Source: Neorhizobium tomejilense (GTDB lineage Bacteria; Pseudomonadota; Alphaproteobacteria; Rhizobiales; Rhizobiaceae). Taken from it: DNA of 64,000 nucleotides. The position numbers and the translations under genes were made by a program. Where the stretch lies: NCBI GenBank assembly GCA_002968845.1, contig PVBG01000010.1, positions 1-64,000 on the forward strand, read 5' to 3'. The first letter of the stretch is position 1, and every line of letters starts with the position of its first letter. The notes under the pieces were generated by a model. The model did not search any database. It worked only from the letters and a program-made list of their open reading frames with translations, and had not been told where the DNA came from. Shown here one piece after another: positions 45,319-54,992 of the stretch.

Positions 45319-47105
45319 CAGAATTCTTCCCAACTATCCGTTGCCTGAGCGGCAGCGGCGGCACCCGTTGTGGTCCGCGCGACCGTTGCCATGAGTTTGC
45401 GTGCCGGCGATGCAACGGGTCGTGCATCAGGTCGCGCTATTGCAATCTTATGCGAAGAATGTTGCGCAAATCTAAATCGTGACAGGAGATCGCGCAGTGT
45501 TTCCGCTTCGCGTGCCAGGTTGTGGCTGGCGGCGCTTGTTTCCTCGACCATCGCAGCATTCTGCTGCGTGTTCTGGTCCATCGAGTTCACGGCCTTGCTG
45601 ATCTCCTTGATGCCCGTGGACTGTTCGCGGGCGGCCTCGACGATCGCTGCGACATTGCCGTTGATCTCGTCCACCTGGGACATGATCTCATCGAGCGCCT
45701 TGCCGGTTTCGCCGACGAGCGCGACGCCACGCTTGACCTGTTCGGAGGAGGTCGAGATCAGCGTTTTGATTTCCTTGGCCGCACTGGCGGAACGTTGCGC
45801 CAGTTCGCGGACTTCCTGGGCCACGACCGCAAAGCCCTTGCCCGCTTCGCCGGCGCGTGCCGCCTCGACACCCGCATTGAGCGCCAGCAGGTTCGTCTGG
45901 AAGGCGATCTCGTCGATCACGCCGATGATGTTGGAGATTTCCCTGGACGACGTCTCGATCTGGCCCATCGCGTTTACCGCGTTGCGGACCACGGCACCGG
46001 AATGTTCGGCGCTCTTTTTCGCATGCGAGACCAGGCCGCCGGCTTCTTCCGCGCGCTTGGCGCTGTCGATGACGGTGCGGCTGATTTCTTCAAGCGCCGC
46101 AGCGGTCTCCTCGACTGCCGCTGCCTGCTGTTCGGTGCGTTTGGCAAGGCTGTCGGAAGCCTGGCGGATCTCGTTGGAGCCTCCTGCAATCCCTTCGGCG
46201 TTCTCGCCGACGGTGCGCATGGCCCCGGCCAGCTTTCCGATGGCTTCGTTGAAATCGACGCGGATCTGTTCGAGTGTCGAAATGAAGGGCACTTCGATCC
46301 GGAACGTCAGGTCGCCGTTCGAAAGAGACGTCAGGCCGTCGGCGATGTCATCGACGGCGCGAACACGTTCGGTGATGTCGGTTGCAAACTTGACCACCTT
46401 GAAGACGCGGCCGTCGGCGTCGAAGATCGGGTTGTAGGACGCCTGGATCCAGACTGCCTTGCCGCCCTTGCCGATGCGCTTGAATTCGGCGGCAATCGCT
46501 TCGCCGCCGGAAAGCTTCTTCCAGAATTGCGGGTATTCGGCGCTGTCACGGAACGACGGCTCGCAGAACATGCTGTGATGTTTGCCGGTGATTTCCGAAA
46601 GCTGATAGCCGAGGCAGGAGAGGAAATTTTCGTTGGCGGTCAGGACGTCGCCGCCGGGCGTGAACTCGATGATGGCCTGAGTGCGCGAGATGGCGTTGAT
46701 CTTGCCTTCGTCATCGGCGGATTTGAGCTTCGCGGCAGTGATGTCGGTTGCGAACTTGACCACCTTGTAAGGCTTGCCGCCTGAAGTCACCGGATTGTAG
46801 GAGGCCTGGATCCAGATCTCGCGGCCACCCTTGCCAATGCGCTTGTAGGCGGCAGCATCAAATTTGCCGCTGCCGAGGTTCGCCCAGAAATCCCTGTAAG
46901 CCTGCGACTTCACGTAATCCGGGTCGCAAAACATGCTGTGATGCTTACCGACGATTTCGGAAAGTGCGTAGCCAAGCGTCTTGCAGAAGTTCTCGTTGGC
47001 CGTGAGAACCTTTCCGGATAAATCAAACTCGATAATGGCCTGCGACTTGCTGAGCGCAGCAAGTACTGCTTTCGCGTCAGCGCCTGGAAGTGAAAGTATG
47101 GACAT
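45318..47105 (-). CDS. Soluble methyl-accepting chemotaxis protein with two PAS domains
   Basis: The 595-residue receptor has no transmembrane segment. Two PAS domains (about 15-130 and 135-250) are close copies of each other: both contain TANENF, KHHSMFC, RIGKGG and WIQASYNP. A HAMP-like linker follows (SLSNGDLTFRIEVPF), then the signalling domain with the hairpin tip IGVIDEIAFQTNLLALNAGVEAARAGE. The C-terminus ends DSWEEF, which fits the CheR-docking pentapeptide pattern. The layout resembles Sinorhizobium McpY. It likely senses an internal redox or energy signal; that is inference. It overlaps cheW. Confidence 0.93.
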   Translation of the reverse strand: MSILSLPGADAKAVLAALSKSQAIIEFDLSGKVLTANENFCKTLGYALSEIVGKHHSMFCDPDYVKSQAYRDFWANLGSGKFDAAAYKRIGKGGREIWIQASYNPVTSGGKPYKVVKFATDITAAKLKSADDEGKINAISRTQAIIEFTPGGDVLTANENFLSCLGYQLSEITGKHHSMFCEPSFRDSAEYPQFWKKLSGGEAIAAEFKRIGKGGKAVWIQASYNPIFDADGRVFKVVKFATDITERVRAVDDIADGLTSLSNGDLTFRIEVPFISTLEQIRVDFNEAIGKLAGAMRTVGENAEGIAGGSNEIRQASDSLAKRTEQQAAAVEETAAALEEISRTVIDSAKRAEEAGGLVSHAKKSAEHSGAVVRNAVNAMGQIETSSREISNIIGVIDEIAFQTNLLALNAGVEAARAGEAGKGFAVVAQEVRELAQRSASAAKEIKTLISTSSEQVKRGVALVGETGKALDEIMSQVDEINGNVAAIVEAAREQSTGIKEISKAVNSMDQNTQQNAAMVEETSAASHNLAREAETLRDLLSRFRFAQHSSHKIAIARPDARPVASPARKLMATVARTTTGAAAAAQATDSWEEF

Positions 47106-47396
47106 CTGGCTTGCGTGCCCCCGTCTGTAGGTTCCCGAATTGGCTCAATTTGCCAACAGCCTAACGAGATAACCATCTCGCCGCCGGGACACTGAGTCTT
47201 GCTAAAAATAGCATTGAGGAATTAACGGAAGGTCAATAGTTCTGTTCTCGCAAAATTGTGGAAAATACGTATCCACTTGTCTATTGTCAAATTTCTCAGC
47301 GGTAAGTAGATCTTCGTTTATTTTCTACTAAAAACTTATATTGAGATTTGTCGCGAGTAACTGTCTGATTTATTTCAGATGTAGACTTGCCTCTGA
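47106..47396. promoter_or_regulatory. A/T-rich region between arginase and chemoreceptor genes
   Basis: The 291-bp gap is much more A/T-rich than its surroundings and has no convincing gene. CGAGAT (47165-47170) and ATCTCG (47175-47180) form a perfect short hairpin about 60 bp upstream of the chemoreceptor start. TCTGA and TCAGA near 47365-47380 could form a weak hairpin after arginase. The chemoreceptor promoter must lie here, but I cannot place it. Confidence 0.35.
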
Positions 47397-48326
47397 TTAT
47401 GCAGAGCGAGTTGGACGATCCAGAACACGCCGGCCGAAAAGGCTTGCCGCCAGTTCCACCATGATCCGGGCGCTCTTGCCGCGATCGTCGAGGAACGGAT
47501 TAAGCTCGACGAGATCGAGCGACGCGACGAGCCCGGTATCGTGGAGCATTTCCATGATCAGGTGCGCCTCGCGGAAGGTCGCGCCGCCGGGCACGGTGGT
47601 ACCGACGCCCGGCGCTATGTCCGGGTCCAGGAAATCGACGTCGAGGCTCACATGCAGGAGGCCATTGGCGGCGTTCACCGCCGCGATCACCTGGCGCATG
47701 ATGGCGGCGATCCCGTGCTCGTCGATGGCGCGCATGTCGAAGACGTTGACGCCGTGATCGGCGATGAGCTTCCGCTCGATCTCGTCGACGGAGCGGATGC
47801 CGATCTGGAAGACGTTTTTGGGGTCGACCTTGGGTCGGGCGCTGTCGAGGATAGGTGCAAACTCCGCCTGGCCGGTAAAGAAGGCGACCGGCATGCCATG
47901 GATGTTGCCGGAGGGCGACGTCTCGGGCGTGTTGAAATCCGTATGGGCATCGAGCCAGAGGACGAAGAGCGGCCGGCCGATCTCGGCAGCGTAACGCGCC
48001 ATGCCCGGCACGCTGCCCATGGAAAGGGCGTGGTCGCCGCCCATGATCACCGGAATGGTGCCGGCCTTGGCCATCTCATAAGTTCGGGTTTCGAGCGCGC
48101 GCGTGAACGCAGCGACGATCGGCAGGTTCTTCGCGTCGTTTCTCTCCGGCAGGTCAGATGCCGGTTCCGGGCGCAGGTCGCCATTGTCGACGACCCGGAA
48201 ACCGAGGCCCTCCAGCGCCTTGACGATGCCGGCAAGCCTGAAGGCCGCCGGACCCATCGCGCAGCCGCCGCGACCGGAGCCCTCTTCCAGAGGAACGCCG
48301 ATCAATGTGATGTCTTTGGAGGTCAT
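47397..48326 (-). CDS. rocF: Arginase
   Basis: Arginase hydrolyses arginine to ornithine and urea with a di-manganese centre. The 309-residue protein has all metal motifs: VIMGGDHALSMGSV, VLWLDAHTDFNTPETSPSGNIHGMP, and HVSLDVDFLDPDIAPGVGTTVPGG. This is the arginase rather than agmatinase pattern. The ATG at 48326 (MTSKDITLIG) is preceded by GGGAG; an upstream ATG at 48344 lies closer to tamB. It lies 45 bp downstream of tamB on the same strand. Confidence 0.94.
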   Translation of the reverse strand: MTSKDITLIGVPLEEGSGRGGCAMGPAAFRLAGIVKALEGLGFRVVDNGDLRPEPASDLPERNDAKNLPIVAAFTRALETRTYEMAKAGTIPVIMGGDHALSMGSVPGMARYAAEIGRPLFVLWLDAHTDFNTPETSPSGNIHGMPVAFFTGQAEFAPILDSARPKVDPKNVFQIGIRSVDEIERKLIADHGVNVFDMRAIDEHGIAAIMRQVIAAVNAANGLLHVSLDVDFLDPDIAPGVGTTVPGGATFREAHLIMEMLHDTGLVASLDLVELNPFLDDRGKSARIMVELAASLFGRRVLDRPTRSA

Positions 48327-48371
48327 GCTTTTTCTCCCGAGCAAGCAGGAATGAAACGAAATATGCGAAGA

Positions 48372-51300
48372 TCAGTATTCGCGCTCATAAAAGATGCCGG
48401 CCTTGCCACCTTCGGTGCCGGCGCCGGCCTTGAGCTTCACACCGCGGCCGACATCGAGGTTGATCGTCGCTTCCGCGCCGCTCTCGCCGCCCTGCTCGAC
48501 CTGGATATAGGTGCGGTTGTTGATATAGCGGCCGACCGACACGGTGGTCTGGCCGGTCGCATCGGTGTTGATGTCGAGATCGTCGACACCGAGATTGTTG
48601 CGCAGCGTTTCAAGCAGCGATGTGGAGCCCCCGCCTGCGAGCTGGGCGACGGCGTCGGCCAGCTGGGCGATCTGCAGCGGCGACAGCCGCGACATCGACT
48701 GGCCGAAGATCAGCCGCGCCAAAACCTCGTCCTGGGGCAGGGCGGGCGAGGAGGAGAAGGCGATCGTCGGATCGTTGGCGACGCCCGTGACTTTCACGGT
48801 GATCGTCGTCGAGGCGGAGGTCGTATTCGCCTCCATGTTGAGAACCGGGATCAGGCCGCCGCCGAAGGTTATGTCGCCATCGGTGAAATCCATCCGTTTG
48901 GCGAGGATCACGATACGGCCGCGGCGCATCTCGAAGCCGCCGGCGACGACCGGTGCGATCGCCGTGCCCGTCACGGTCAGCTCGCCGCCAAGTTCGGCGT
49001 CGATGCCTCGCCCGCGAACGAAGATACCGTTCGGTGCGCTGATCTGAAGGTTTAGCGCGATCGGGTTCGAGGCGCCGCTGGCGCTCTTCGGCCGCATCTT
49101 TTCCATCTGTCGCAGCACGTCGGGTGGTGCGTTGCGGTGCCGGATATCGATGGCGGAAAGCGAGGTCGGCAGGCGGGTGGGCACGGTGATTGCCGCCTTG
49201 GTCAGTGTCACGCGACCTCCGAGGACGGGGCCTGAGGTCAGAGGGCCGGTGATGGTCAGGGCGCCGTCGGCGGTAGCGGCGAAAAGCGCGCCATCGGCAT
49301 AGGCTGCCTGAGCCAGAGTGATCCTGAGGTCGGCCGGGAAGCCGGAGCCCGGCGTGATGCCGACCGAGCCCTGGACCGAAACCGTGCCACCACCCGAGAG
49401 CTTGCCCGTAAGCCTGGAGATATTGGCGCTTTTGCCATCGAAGGCGACATTGGCGGCAAGGTCCGTCAGGGCGAGATTACGACGGACATCCACCAGCCTC
49501 GCGCCGGACGAGGATGCCGTGCCGGTGATCGCCGGCGCCGCCGCCGTGCCGCCGATCGCAAGATCGACATTGCCGGTGCCTTCCAGGACGAAGCCTTGCG
49601 CGGCCATCTGTCCGGCGAGGATCGAGAAGGGCAGTTTCCCGCTGAATTTCAGATTGAGCGGCTTTTCGCCTGCAAGCGAAATGGAACCGCCGCCCGACAA
49701 CGAGACGCCGCCGCCGCCCGAAAGGCGGGTGTCGAGGGTAACGGTGCCGTTCTGAAACGTGCCGCCGGCGGTGATGTTGAAAGCCGCGACCCCGGCGGAG
49801 GTGGTCTGCGCAACACCGGCATCGGCCCAGCGCAGATCATAACGGACAGCGGGAGCTTGCGGCGTTCCCGTCGCGGTAACCGTGCCGGAAATCGTGCCGC
49901 GGGCGCCGAGGCTCGGCGCAAACGCGTTGACCAGGCTGGCGGGCACGGCATTGGCGCGGGCGTTGATGTCGAGTGCGGGAATGCCGTCCTTCAGGATGAC
50001 CTTGCCGGCAGCCGAGAGATCGAGGCCGCCGGAGCCCGTCAGGCGGGTCTTGTCTAACGTGACTGTTCCGTTGGCGAAGCTGCCGCTTGCCTGGACTCGA
50101 AACGGACTGATGCCAGCATCGCGCGACTGGCGAAGCTGTGCATCACTCCATTCTAAATCGTAACGTATGGCAGGGGCAGACGCGGCGCCGGTGGCGTTGA
50201 TCGTGCCGGATATCATGCCGGCAGCGTTGATCGCGGGGACGAACGCGTTGATGAGATTGGCGGGCAGCGCCCTGATATTGGCGGTCAAGTCCAGCGCCGA
50301 GCCAGCCGTGCCGTTGACGGTGACGCTGCCGGACCCGGTTGCGATGGTGAGGTCGGCAAGACGCGCGCCGCCATTGGCGACCGCGACGCGGGTCGGGGCA
50401 GCAAGCCGGACCGGGATGCTGCGCGGCGCCGCTGCGAAGCTCTCGATACCGACCGAGATATCGGCGCCGGCCTGGATATCGCCGACCGCAGTGAGGGGGG
50501 CGTTGTCATACTGGGCGGCGAGATTGAAGTTGGTCCGGTTGCCGCCCTGGCTGACGCCGAGGTTGACGTCGTTGATGCCGACCGAGCCGGCGCCGATGCG
50601 CGTGGCGCGGACCGTACCCTCGGCCGCAATCGCCTTGATGTCGGCAATGGCGAGATCGATATTCGGCTGGGCGATCTCGATCGTTCCGCGGCGAAGCGCC
50701 TTGCCGGAAGCCCGGATCACGGCGCCGGCCTTGCCGCCGGTATTGCTGAACATCACTGTCCCCTTCAGGTCGCCCTGGGCCTGCTGGGCCGCAAGTGCTG
50801 CAAGCAGGGAGACATCCGGGAAATCGAACGTGAGCTGGCCTTCCGGCAGGAAGGCGGGAGAGAAGTTCAAGGCGCCGGTCAACTTGTTCGGGCCGATCTG
50901 GGCAGTGATCGCCGGCGCGCTGGTGCGGCCCTGGACGGAGGCGACGTCGGCATTGACACGGATCGGCTGGCCGTCGAGCGAACCCGTGCCGGTCAGCTTG
51001 CCCTTGGGTGCGTTCGGATCGGCGGTGCCTTCGAGGATGAAGCTCATGTCCTGGAGCTTGCGGCCGACCAGTCGCGCGTCGGCGGAATTGACCACCGCCC
51101 TGACGCCCATTGCAGTCAGCGGCCCCTTGGCGGAGATGTCGAAACCGGCAGCCCCCTCGGCCTCCGGCAGCCAGCGCTTCAGATCCGGCACGCGGCCGGC
51201 CAGGCGCCCGGTGACAGTCCGGTTGTCGAGCAGCATGTTTCCGTGCGCTTCGATGGCGTTCGAGCGCATCACGAAGTTCTCGAGGCTGATGCGACCGCCG

Positions 51301-52871
51301 TTCACCATGTTGACGTAGCCTTCGGCGGAAAGCTTGCCCTCGAACTTCGAAACCAGTCCTGGCGGCAGGACGGCGGGATTGGCGAAAACCCGGAAATTGC
51401 CGGTGACCGCCTGTTTCGACATGTCATAGGCGCCGGAAAGCGTACCGTTGACGTTGCCGCTGTCGAAAGTCGCCGCATCCAGGCCGATCGCCGGTGGTGC
51501 GAGCCTGAGCGGCGCGTCCAAGGTCACCGGCCCGCGGATCACCCGGTCGAGATCGTCATTGGCGAAATCCGTGCGGGCGACGGTGAAACGGCTGCGGATG
51601 CTGCCCGAGCGGCTGATGAGGTTGAGGTCTTCGCTTTCCGCCTGCAGACGGATCTGGCCGAAGCGCCCCTGCGGCAGTTCGGCGGCGCTGAGTGCCGCCG
51701 TCGCGTTGAAGCGCGCCGAGGTGGATGCTCCGGTCAGCGTGAAATTGATGCTTTCGAAGGAGAAGCGGCTCTCCTGACCGCTGATCGGCCAGACGAAGTC
51801 GACGGGGCCCTTCACGCCGTTGAGGCTGGCGGTGAGGCTGTTGTCGCCCGTCGGATCCCAGGCCCCCTTGGCGGCGATCTTGACGGCGCCGGAGGTGAGG
51901 TCGCCGCGTTCGATATCCACCCGGCCGGAGGGCGCATAGATCGCAGCGATATTGATATCCGTCGTGCCGCCGAACAGCGGCCGAAAGGCGGGCGGAAGAA
52001 GCGTCGAAAGCTGGCCGCCGCCGGTCACCTCCACCCTGTGCCTGCCGTTTTCGACCAGCAGGTGTTTGCCGTTGACCGCGATCACGGGAGTGCCGCCGAC
52101 GCTGCCCTGCAACTTGCCGGCCCAATCGGACAGAGGTCCTTCGCCATCGAGCGCCAGTTCGACTGCCGGAGTGCCGGGCAGACGCAAAAGGCGGGCGAGC
52201 AGGCCGCCCTGCGGCTCGGACACGGCAGCCTTGAGGGTCAGGCGATTTTCGGACGGAGCGTAGACCACATCGGCAGATGCCCTGGCATCCGGCTCGTCCT
52301 TGCGGGTCGCCTGCAGGTCGAGCGAAATGTCGGGTCCGGTCGCGTCGATCGATCCCTTCACCGAAAGGGAGAAGTCCCGTCCCGAAAATGCCTGGGAGAG
52401 ATTGATGTCCGGCAGGTCGATCTGCGCAACGCGGATGCCGACCGGCAAGGGCGATCCGGAGGAGCCCGTCGATGCCGTCTGTGTCGGGGCGGGCGCTTTC
52501 GGCGGCCTCGGCGCACGGATGAAATTGACGGTGTCGGCCGAAATGTGCTCGGCGCGGAAGACCCCGGTCACCAGGGATGTCGGCGACCAGTCGATCTTGA
52601 TGCCGCCGATCTGGGCATAGGGGCCTGCATCGTCGGATAGCGTAAGGGCATCGATACGCAGGTCGCCGGTCAGAAGGCCTTCCGGGCGCGTGAAGGAGAT
52701 GCCGCGGTCAGGCGTGGAGACGATGGCGGAAATGCGGTCCGCGGCGACGCGTCCGCCGACCGGGGTGAGGGCGACGAAAAGGAAGACGCCCAAGGCCATG
52801 ACGAACAGGATCGCGACCACGCCAAGCGCAGCCTTCAAGACCCATTTCAACAGGCGTACCATCAGCATCAT
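48372..52871 (-). CDS. tamB: Translocation and assembly module protein TamB
   Basis: TamB spans the periplasm and works with TamA in outer-membrane protein insertion or phospholipid transport. The 1499-residue protein has an N-terminal membrane anchor (WVLKAALGVVAILFVMALGV), a very long repetitive beta-rich body, and the C-terminal TamB (DUF490) domain ending GGKAGIFYEREY. Two adjacent units of about 107 residues in the body (about 49620-50290) are strongly similar, sharing NAF.P, SGT..ATG, AP..RYDL.W and NGTVTLD. It lies 27 bp after tamA. Confidence 0.93.
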   Translation of the reverse strand: MMLMVRLLKWVLKAALGVVAILFVMALGVFLFVALTPVGGRVAADRISAIVSTPDRGISFTRPEGLLTGDLRIDALTLSDDAGPYAQIGGIKIDWSPTSLVTGVFRAEHISADTVNFIRAPRPPKAPAPTQTASTGSSGSPLPVGIRVAQIDLPDINLSQAFSGRDFSLSVKGSIDATGPDISLDLQATRKDEPDARASADVVYAPSENRLTLKAAVSEPQGGLLARLLRLPGTPAVELALDGEGPLSDWAGKLQGSVGGTPVIAVNGKHLLVENGRHRVEVTGGGQLSTLLPPAFRPLFGGTTDINIAAIYAPSGRVDIERGDLTSGAVKIAAKGAWDPTGDNSLTASLNGVKGPVDFVWPISGQESRFSFESINFTLTGASTSARFNATAALSAAELPQGRFGQIRLQAESEDLNLISRSGSIRSRFTVARTDFANDDLDRVIRGPVTLDAPLRLAPPAIGLDAATFDSGNVNGTLSGAYDMSKQAVTGNFRVFANPAVLPPGLVSKFEGKLSAEGYVNMVNGGRISLENFVMRSNAIEAHGNMLLDNRTVTGRLAGRVPDLKRWLPEAEGAAGFDISAKGPLTAMGVRAVVNSADARLVGRKLQDMSFILEGTADPNAPKGKLTGTGSLDGQPIRVNADVASVQGRTSAPAITAQIGPNKLTGALNFSPAFLPEGQLTFDFPDVSLLAALAAQQAQGDLKGTVMFSNTGGKAGAVIRASGKALRRGTIEIAQPNIDLAIADIKAIAAEGTVRATRIGAGSVGINDVNLGVSQGGNRTNFNLAAQYDNAPLTAVGDIQAGADISVGIESFAAAPRSIPVRLAAPTRVAVANGGARLADLTIATGSGSVTVNGTAGSALDLTANIRALPANLINAFVPAINAAGMISGTINATGAASAPAIRYDLEWSDAQLRQSRDAGISPFRVQASGSFANGTVTLDKTRLTGSGGLDLSAAGKVILKDGIPALDINARANAVPASLVNAFAPSLGARGTISGTVTATGTPQAPAVRYDLRWADAGVAQTTSAGVAAFNITAGGTFQNGTVTLDTRLSGGGGVSLSGGGSISLAGEKPLNLKFSGKLPFSILAGQMAAQGFVLEGTGNVDLAIGGTAAAPAITGTASSSGARLVDVRRNLALTDLAANVAFDGKSANISRLTGKLSGGGTVSVQGSVGITPGSGFPADLRITLAQAAYADGALFAATADGALTITGPLTSGPVLGGRVTLTKAAITVPTRLPTSLSAIDIRHRNAPPDVLRQMEKMRPKSASGASNPIALNLQISAPNGIFVRGRGIDAELGGELTVTGTAIAPVVAGGFEMRRGRIVILAKRMDFTDGDITFGGGLIPVLNMEANTTSASTTITVKVTGVANDPTIAFSSSPALPQDEVLARLIFGQSMSRLSPLQIAQLADAVAQLAGGGSTSLLETLRNNLGVDDLDINTDATGQTTVSVGRYINNRTYIQVEQGGESGAEATINLDVGRGVKLKAGAGTEGGKAGIFYEREY

Positions 52872-52898
52872 GCCTTAAACGCTACCCTTCACTGCCTT

Positions 52899-54863
52899 TC
52901 AGAATGCCTGTCCTATGCCCGCATAGATACCGTACTGGCTACCGCCGTCATAGCGCTGCAAGGGAATTGCAACGTCCAATCTCAGCGGTCCAAAAGGCGT
53001 GGCATATCGCACGCCAATCCCTGCACCGGCACGTATATCAGAAAAATCGGGCACGATTCCGGTCGATACCGTACCAATGTCGACGAAAGGTACAATGCCT
53101 ATGTTTTCTGACACTTTTACCCTCACTTCGAAAGATCCCAGCGTATAGGACCGCCCCCCCGTCGCTTCATCGGCGCTGTTATAGGGCGAGATTTCCCGAT
53201 AGGCGTAACCGCGCACCGATCCGCCGCCGCCGGCGAAGAATCTGCGTGTCGCCGGGATTCTTTCAAGGTCGCTTCCGCCGACCAGCGTTCCGGCGGCCAG
53301 GCGGGCGGCGAGGACGATGTTGTCCTCCTGCCCGAGGCCGAGATAACCGGAGATCGAGCCCTCGAACGACGAGAAGATCGTGCCGTCCATCAGTTCGTAG
53401 CTCGGCTTGGCGGATAGGGTCGCGTAATATCCCTTGGTCGGGTCGAGCTTGTTGTCCCGCGCATCGCGCTCGAAGCTGACCGGCAGGCTGAGCGTGAGGT
53501 ACTGGTTGTTGCCGAACGCATCGTCGGCGTCGATATAGGCGATCTCTCCGCCGCCCTTGAGCTTGTCGGTCTCGTTCAGCTCGTAGGTGATGCCGGCCGA
53601 ATAGATGATGGTCTGCGCCTCGTAGACGTCAGGCGTTTCACTCTTGGCCTCCAGACGGGATTCAAAGGTCGCTTCGGGCACAAAAGCGCCAGGCTTGGTG
53701 AAGATGATCCCGGCGGAATAATCGAAGGTGGTGACGTCAGTGGTGGCGCCGATACCGGACACTTTGCCTTCGATCCGAAGCGATTCGGCTTCCCCGAAAA
53801 GGTTGCGGTGGCCCCAGTATCCTTCGAGGCCTGCGCCGTCGATCGAGGAATATTCGGCGCCGAAGCCGAAATAGCGATGCTTGCCTTCCGACACCTCGAT
53901 CGTCAGCGGCAACGAACCGTCCGGCGCCAGCTTGTCCGCCTCGTGGATCGTCACGCTCGAAAAGACGCCGAGTTCGCGCAGGCGGTCGTTCGCCTTCTTC
54001 AACTGTCCGGGCGAATATTGTCCATGTTTGTCGAGCCGCGAATATCGGCTGATGAAGGTGGCATCGACGGTGCGCGATCCCTTGACGGCGACAGCTCCGA
54101 ACGGGGCAACGGGGCCGCCGATCGCACCGAGCACCACGTTGATCGTGTTGGTGCGGTGATCGGCCGTCACCTGTCGCTCCGTCAGCTTTGCGAGCGGGCG
54201 GCCCTCGTCTTTCAAATCGACGAGAAGCTGCTGGCTGGCCTTCAGGATCAGCCGCGAACCCGCAGCGCCGCCGGCGACGAGATCGTATTTTTCCGGATCG
54301 CGGCCCACGGCGTCCCCCTCGAAACGGACCGAGCCGAGTTTGAAAACCGGGCCGGGATCGACGCGGACCGTGACCGGCACGGGTGCCGCGTGATCGAATG
54401 CAGGGTTGGGCGGCAGGCGGTCGATATCGGTTCCGGCGACGGAGATATGCACGGTGCCGCCGTAACGGGCCTCTTCGTAGAGCACGGCGACGAGCCGGTC
54501 GCGATCTTCGCGCGCCTTGATGATGACGCCGAGATCGCCGGAGACTGGCTGCTTTTCGTCGGTGATCAGGGAAGCGGCGGATTCGAGACGCTTCCTGAGG
54601 TCCTTGTCCGCATTGCCGGCTTCGAGCGTCGCGTCGTAACGGACGGGATCGATGACCTCGACCCTGTCTTCGTCGTCGCCGAACAGGGTGATGCCGAAGA
54701 GTTTGAAAGCGTAGGCGTCGCCGGAAAGCGGCGGGGAAACGAGAAGTGCAGCGGCGAGCATCGCGGCTGTGCCTGCCCCCCTCAACCTCCGCTTTTTTGT
54801 CCGCCCAGTGTTTTCGTTCCGCATACGCAAACTGCTGTGGATCCCCCGGCTGGAAGCCTTCAT
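52899..54863 (-). CDS. tamA: Autotransporter assembly complex protein TamA
   Basis: TamA is a BamA-related outer-membrane protein. The 654-residue protein starts with a basic leader and signal peptide (MLAAALLVSPPLSGDAYA). POTRA domains follow (about 60-330, with VPVTVRVDPGPVFKLGSVRFEG and FISRYSRLDKHGQYSPGQLKKANDRL), then a 16-strand barrel with SLPVSFERDARDNKLDPTKGYYATL, RRFFAGGGGSVRGYAYREISP and the final GPLRLDVAIPLQ...GIGQAF, ending in phenylalanine as outer-membrane barrels do. It is the first gene of the tamAB pair. Confidence 0.93.
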   Translation of the reverse strand: MKASSRGIHSSLRMRNENTGRTKKRRLRGAGTAAMLAAALLVSPPLSGDAYAFKLFGITLFGDDEDRVEVIDPVRYDATLEAGNADKDLRKRLESAASLITDEKQPVSGDLGVIIKAREDRDRLVAVLYEEARYGGTVHISVAGTDIDRLPPNPAFDHAAPVPVTVRVDPGPVFKLGSVRFEGDAVGRDPEKYDLVAGGAAGSRLILKASQQLLVDLKDEGRPLAKLTERQVTADHRTNTINVVLGAIGGPVAPFGAVAVKGSRTVDATFISRYSRLDKHGQYSPGQLKKANDRLRELGVFSSVTIHEADKLAPDGSLPLTIEVSEGKHRYFGFGAEYSSIDGAGLEGYWGHRNLFGEAESLRIEGKVSGIGATTDVTTFDYSAGIIFTKPGAFVPEATFESRLEAKSETPDVYEAQTIIYSAGITYELNETDKLKGGGEIAYIDADDAFGNNQYLTLSLPVSFERDARDNKLDPTKGYYATLSAKPSYELMDGTIFSSFEGSISGYLGLGQEDNIVLAARLAAGTLVGGSDLERIPATRRFFAGGGGSVRGYAYREISPYNSADEATGGRSYTLGSFEVRVKVSENIGIVPFVDIGTVSTGIVPDFSDIRAGAGIGVRYATPFGPLRLDVAIPLQRYDGGSQYGIYAGIGQAF

Positions 54864-54940
54864 AGCATCCGACGAAGCGGACTATCTAACTGCAAAAGAG
54901 GAAGCCGGGTACCCCTTCGTGATGATTTCATGAAAGAAAA

Positions 54941-54964
54941 GGCCCCGGAGTGTGCTCCGGGGCC
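54941..54964 (-). terminator. Terminator downstream of glycine-zipper lipoprotein gene
   Basis: GGCCCCGGAG (54941-54950) and CTCCGGGGCC (54955-54964) form a perfect 10-bp stem with a TGTG loop. T-rich sequence follows on the minus strand (TTTTCTTTC) and also on the plus strand (CAGTTTTTCC), so it can work both ways. It lies 28 bp after the lipoprotein stop and keeps that transcript out of tamA. Confidence 0.88.
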
Positions 54965-54992
54965 ACAGTTTTTCCTGCAATCCACGCGTTTA

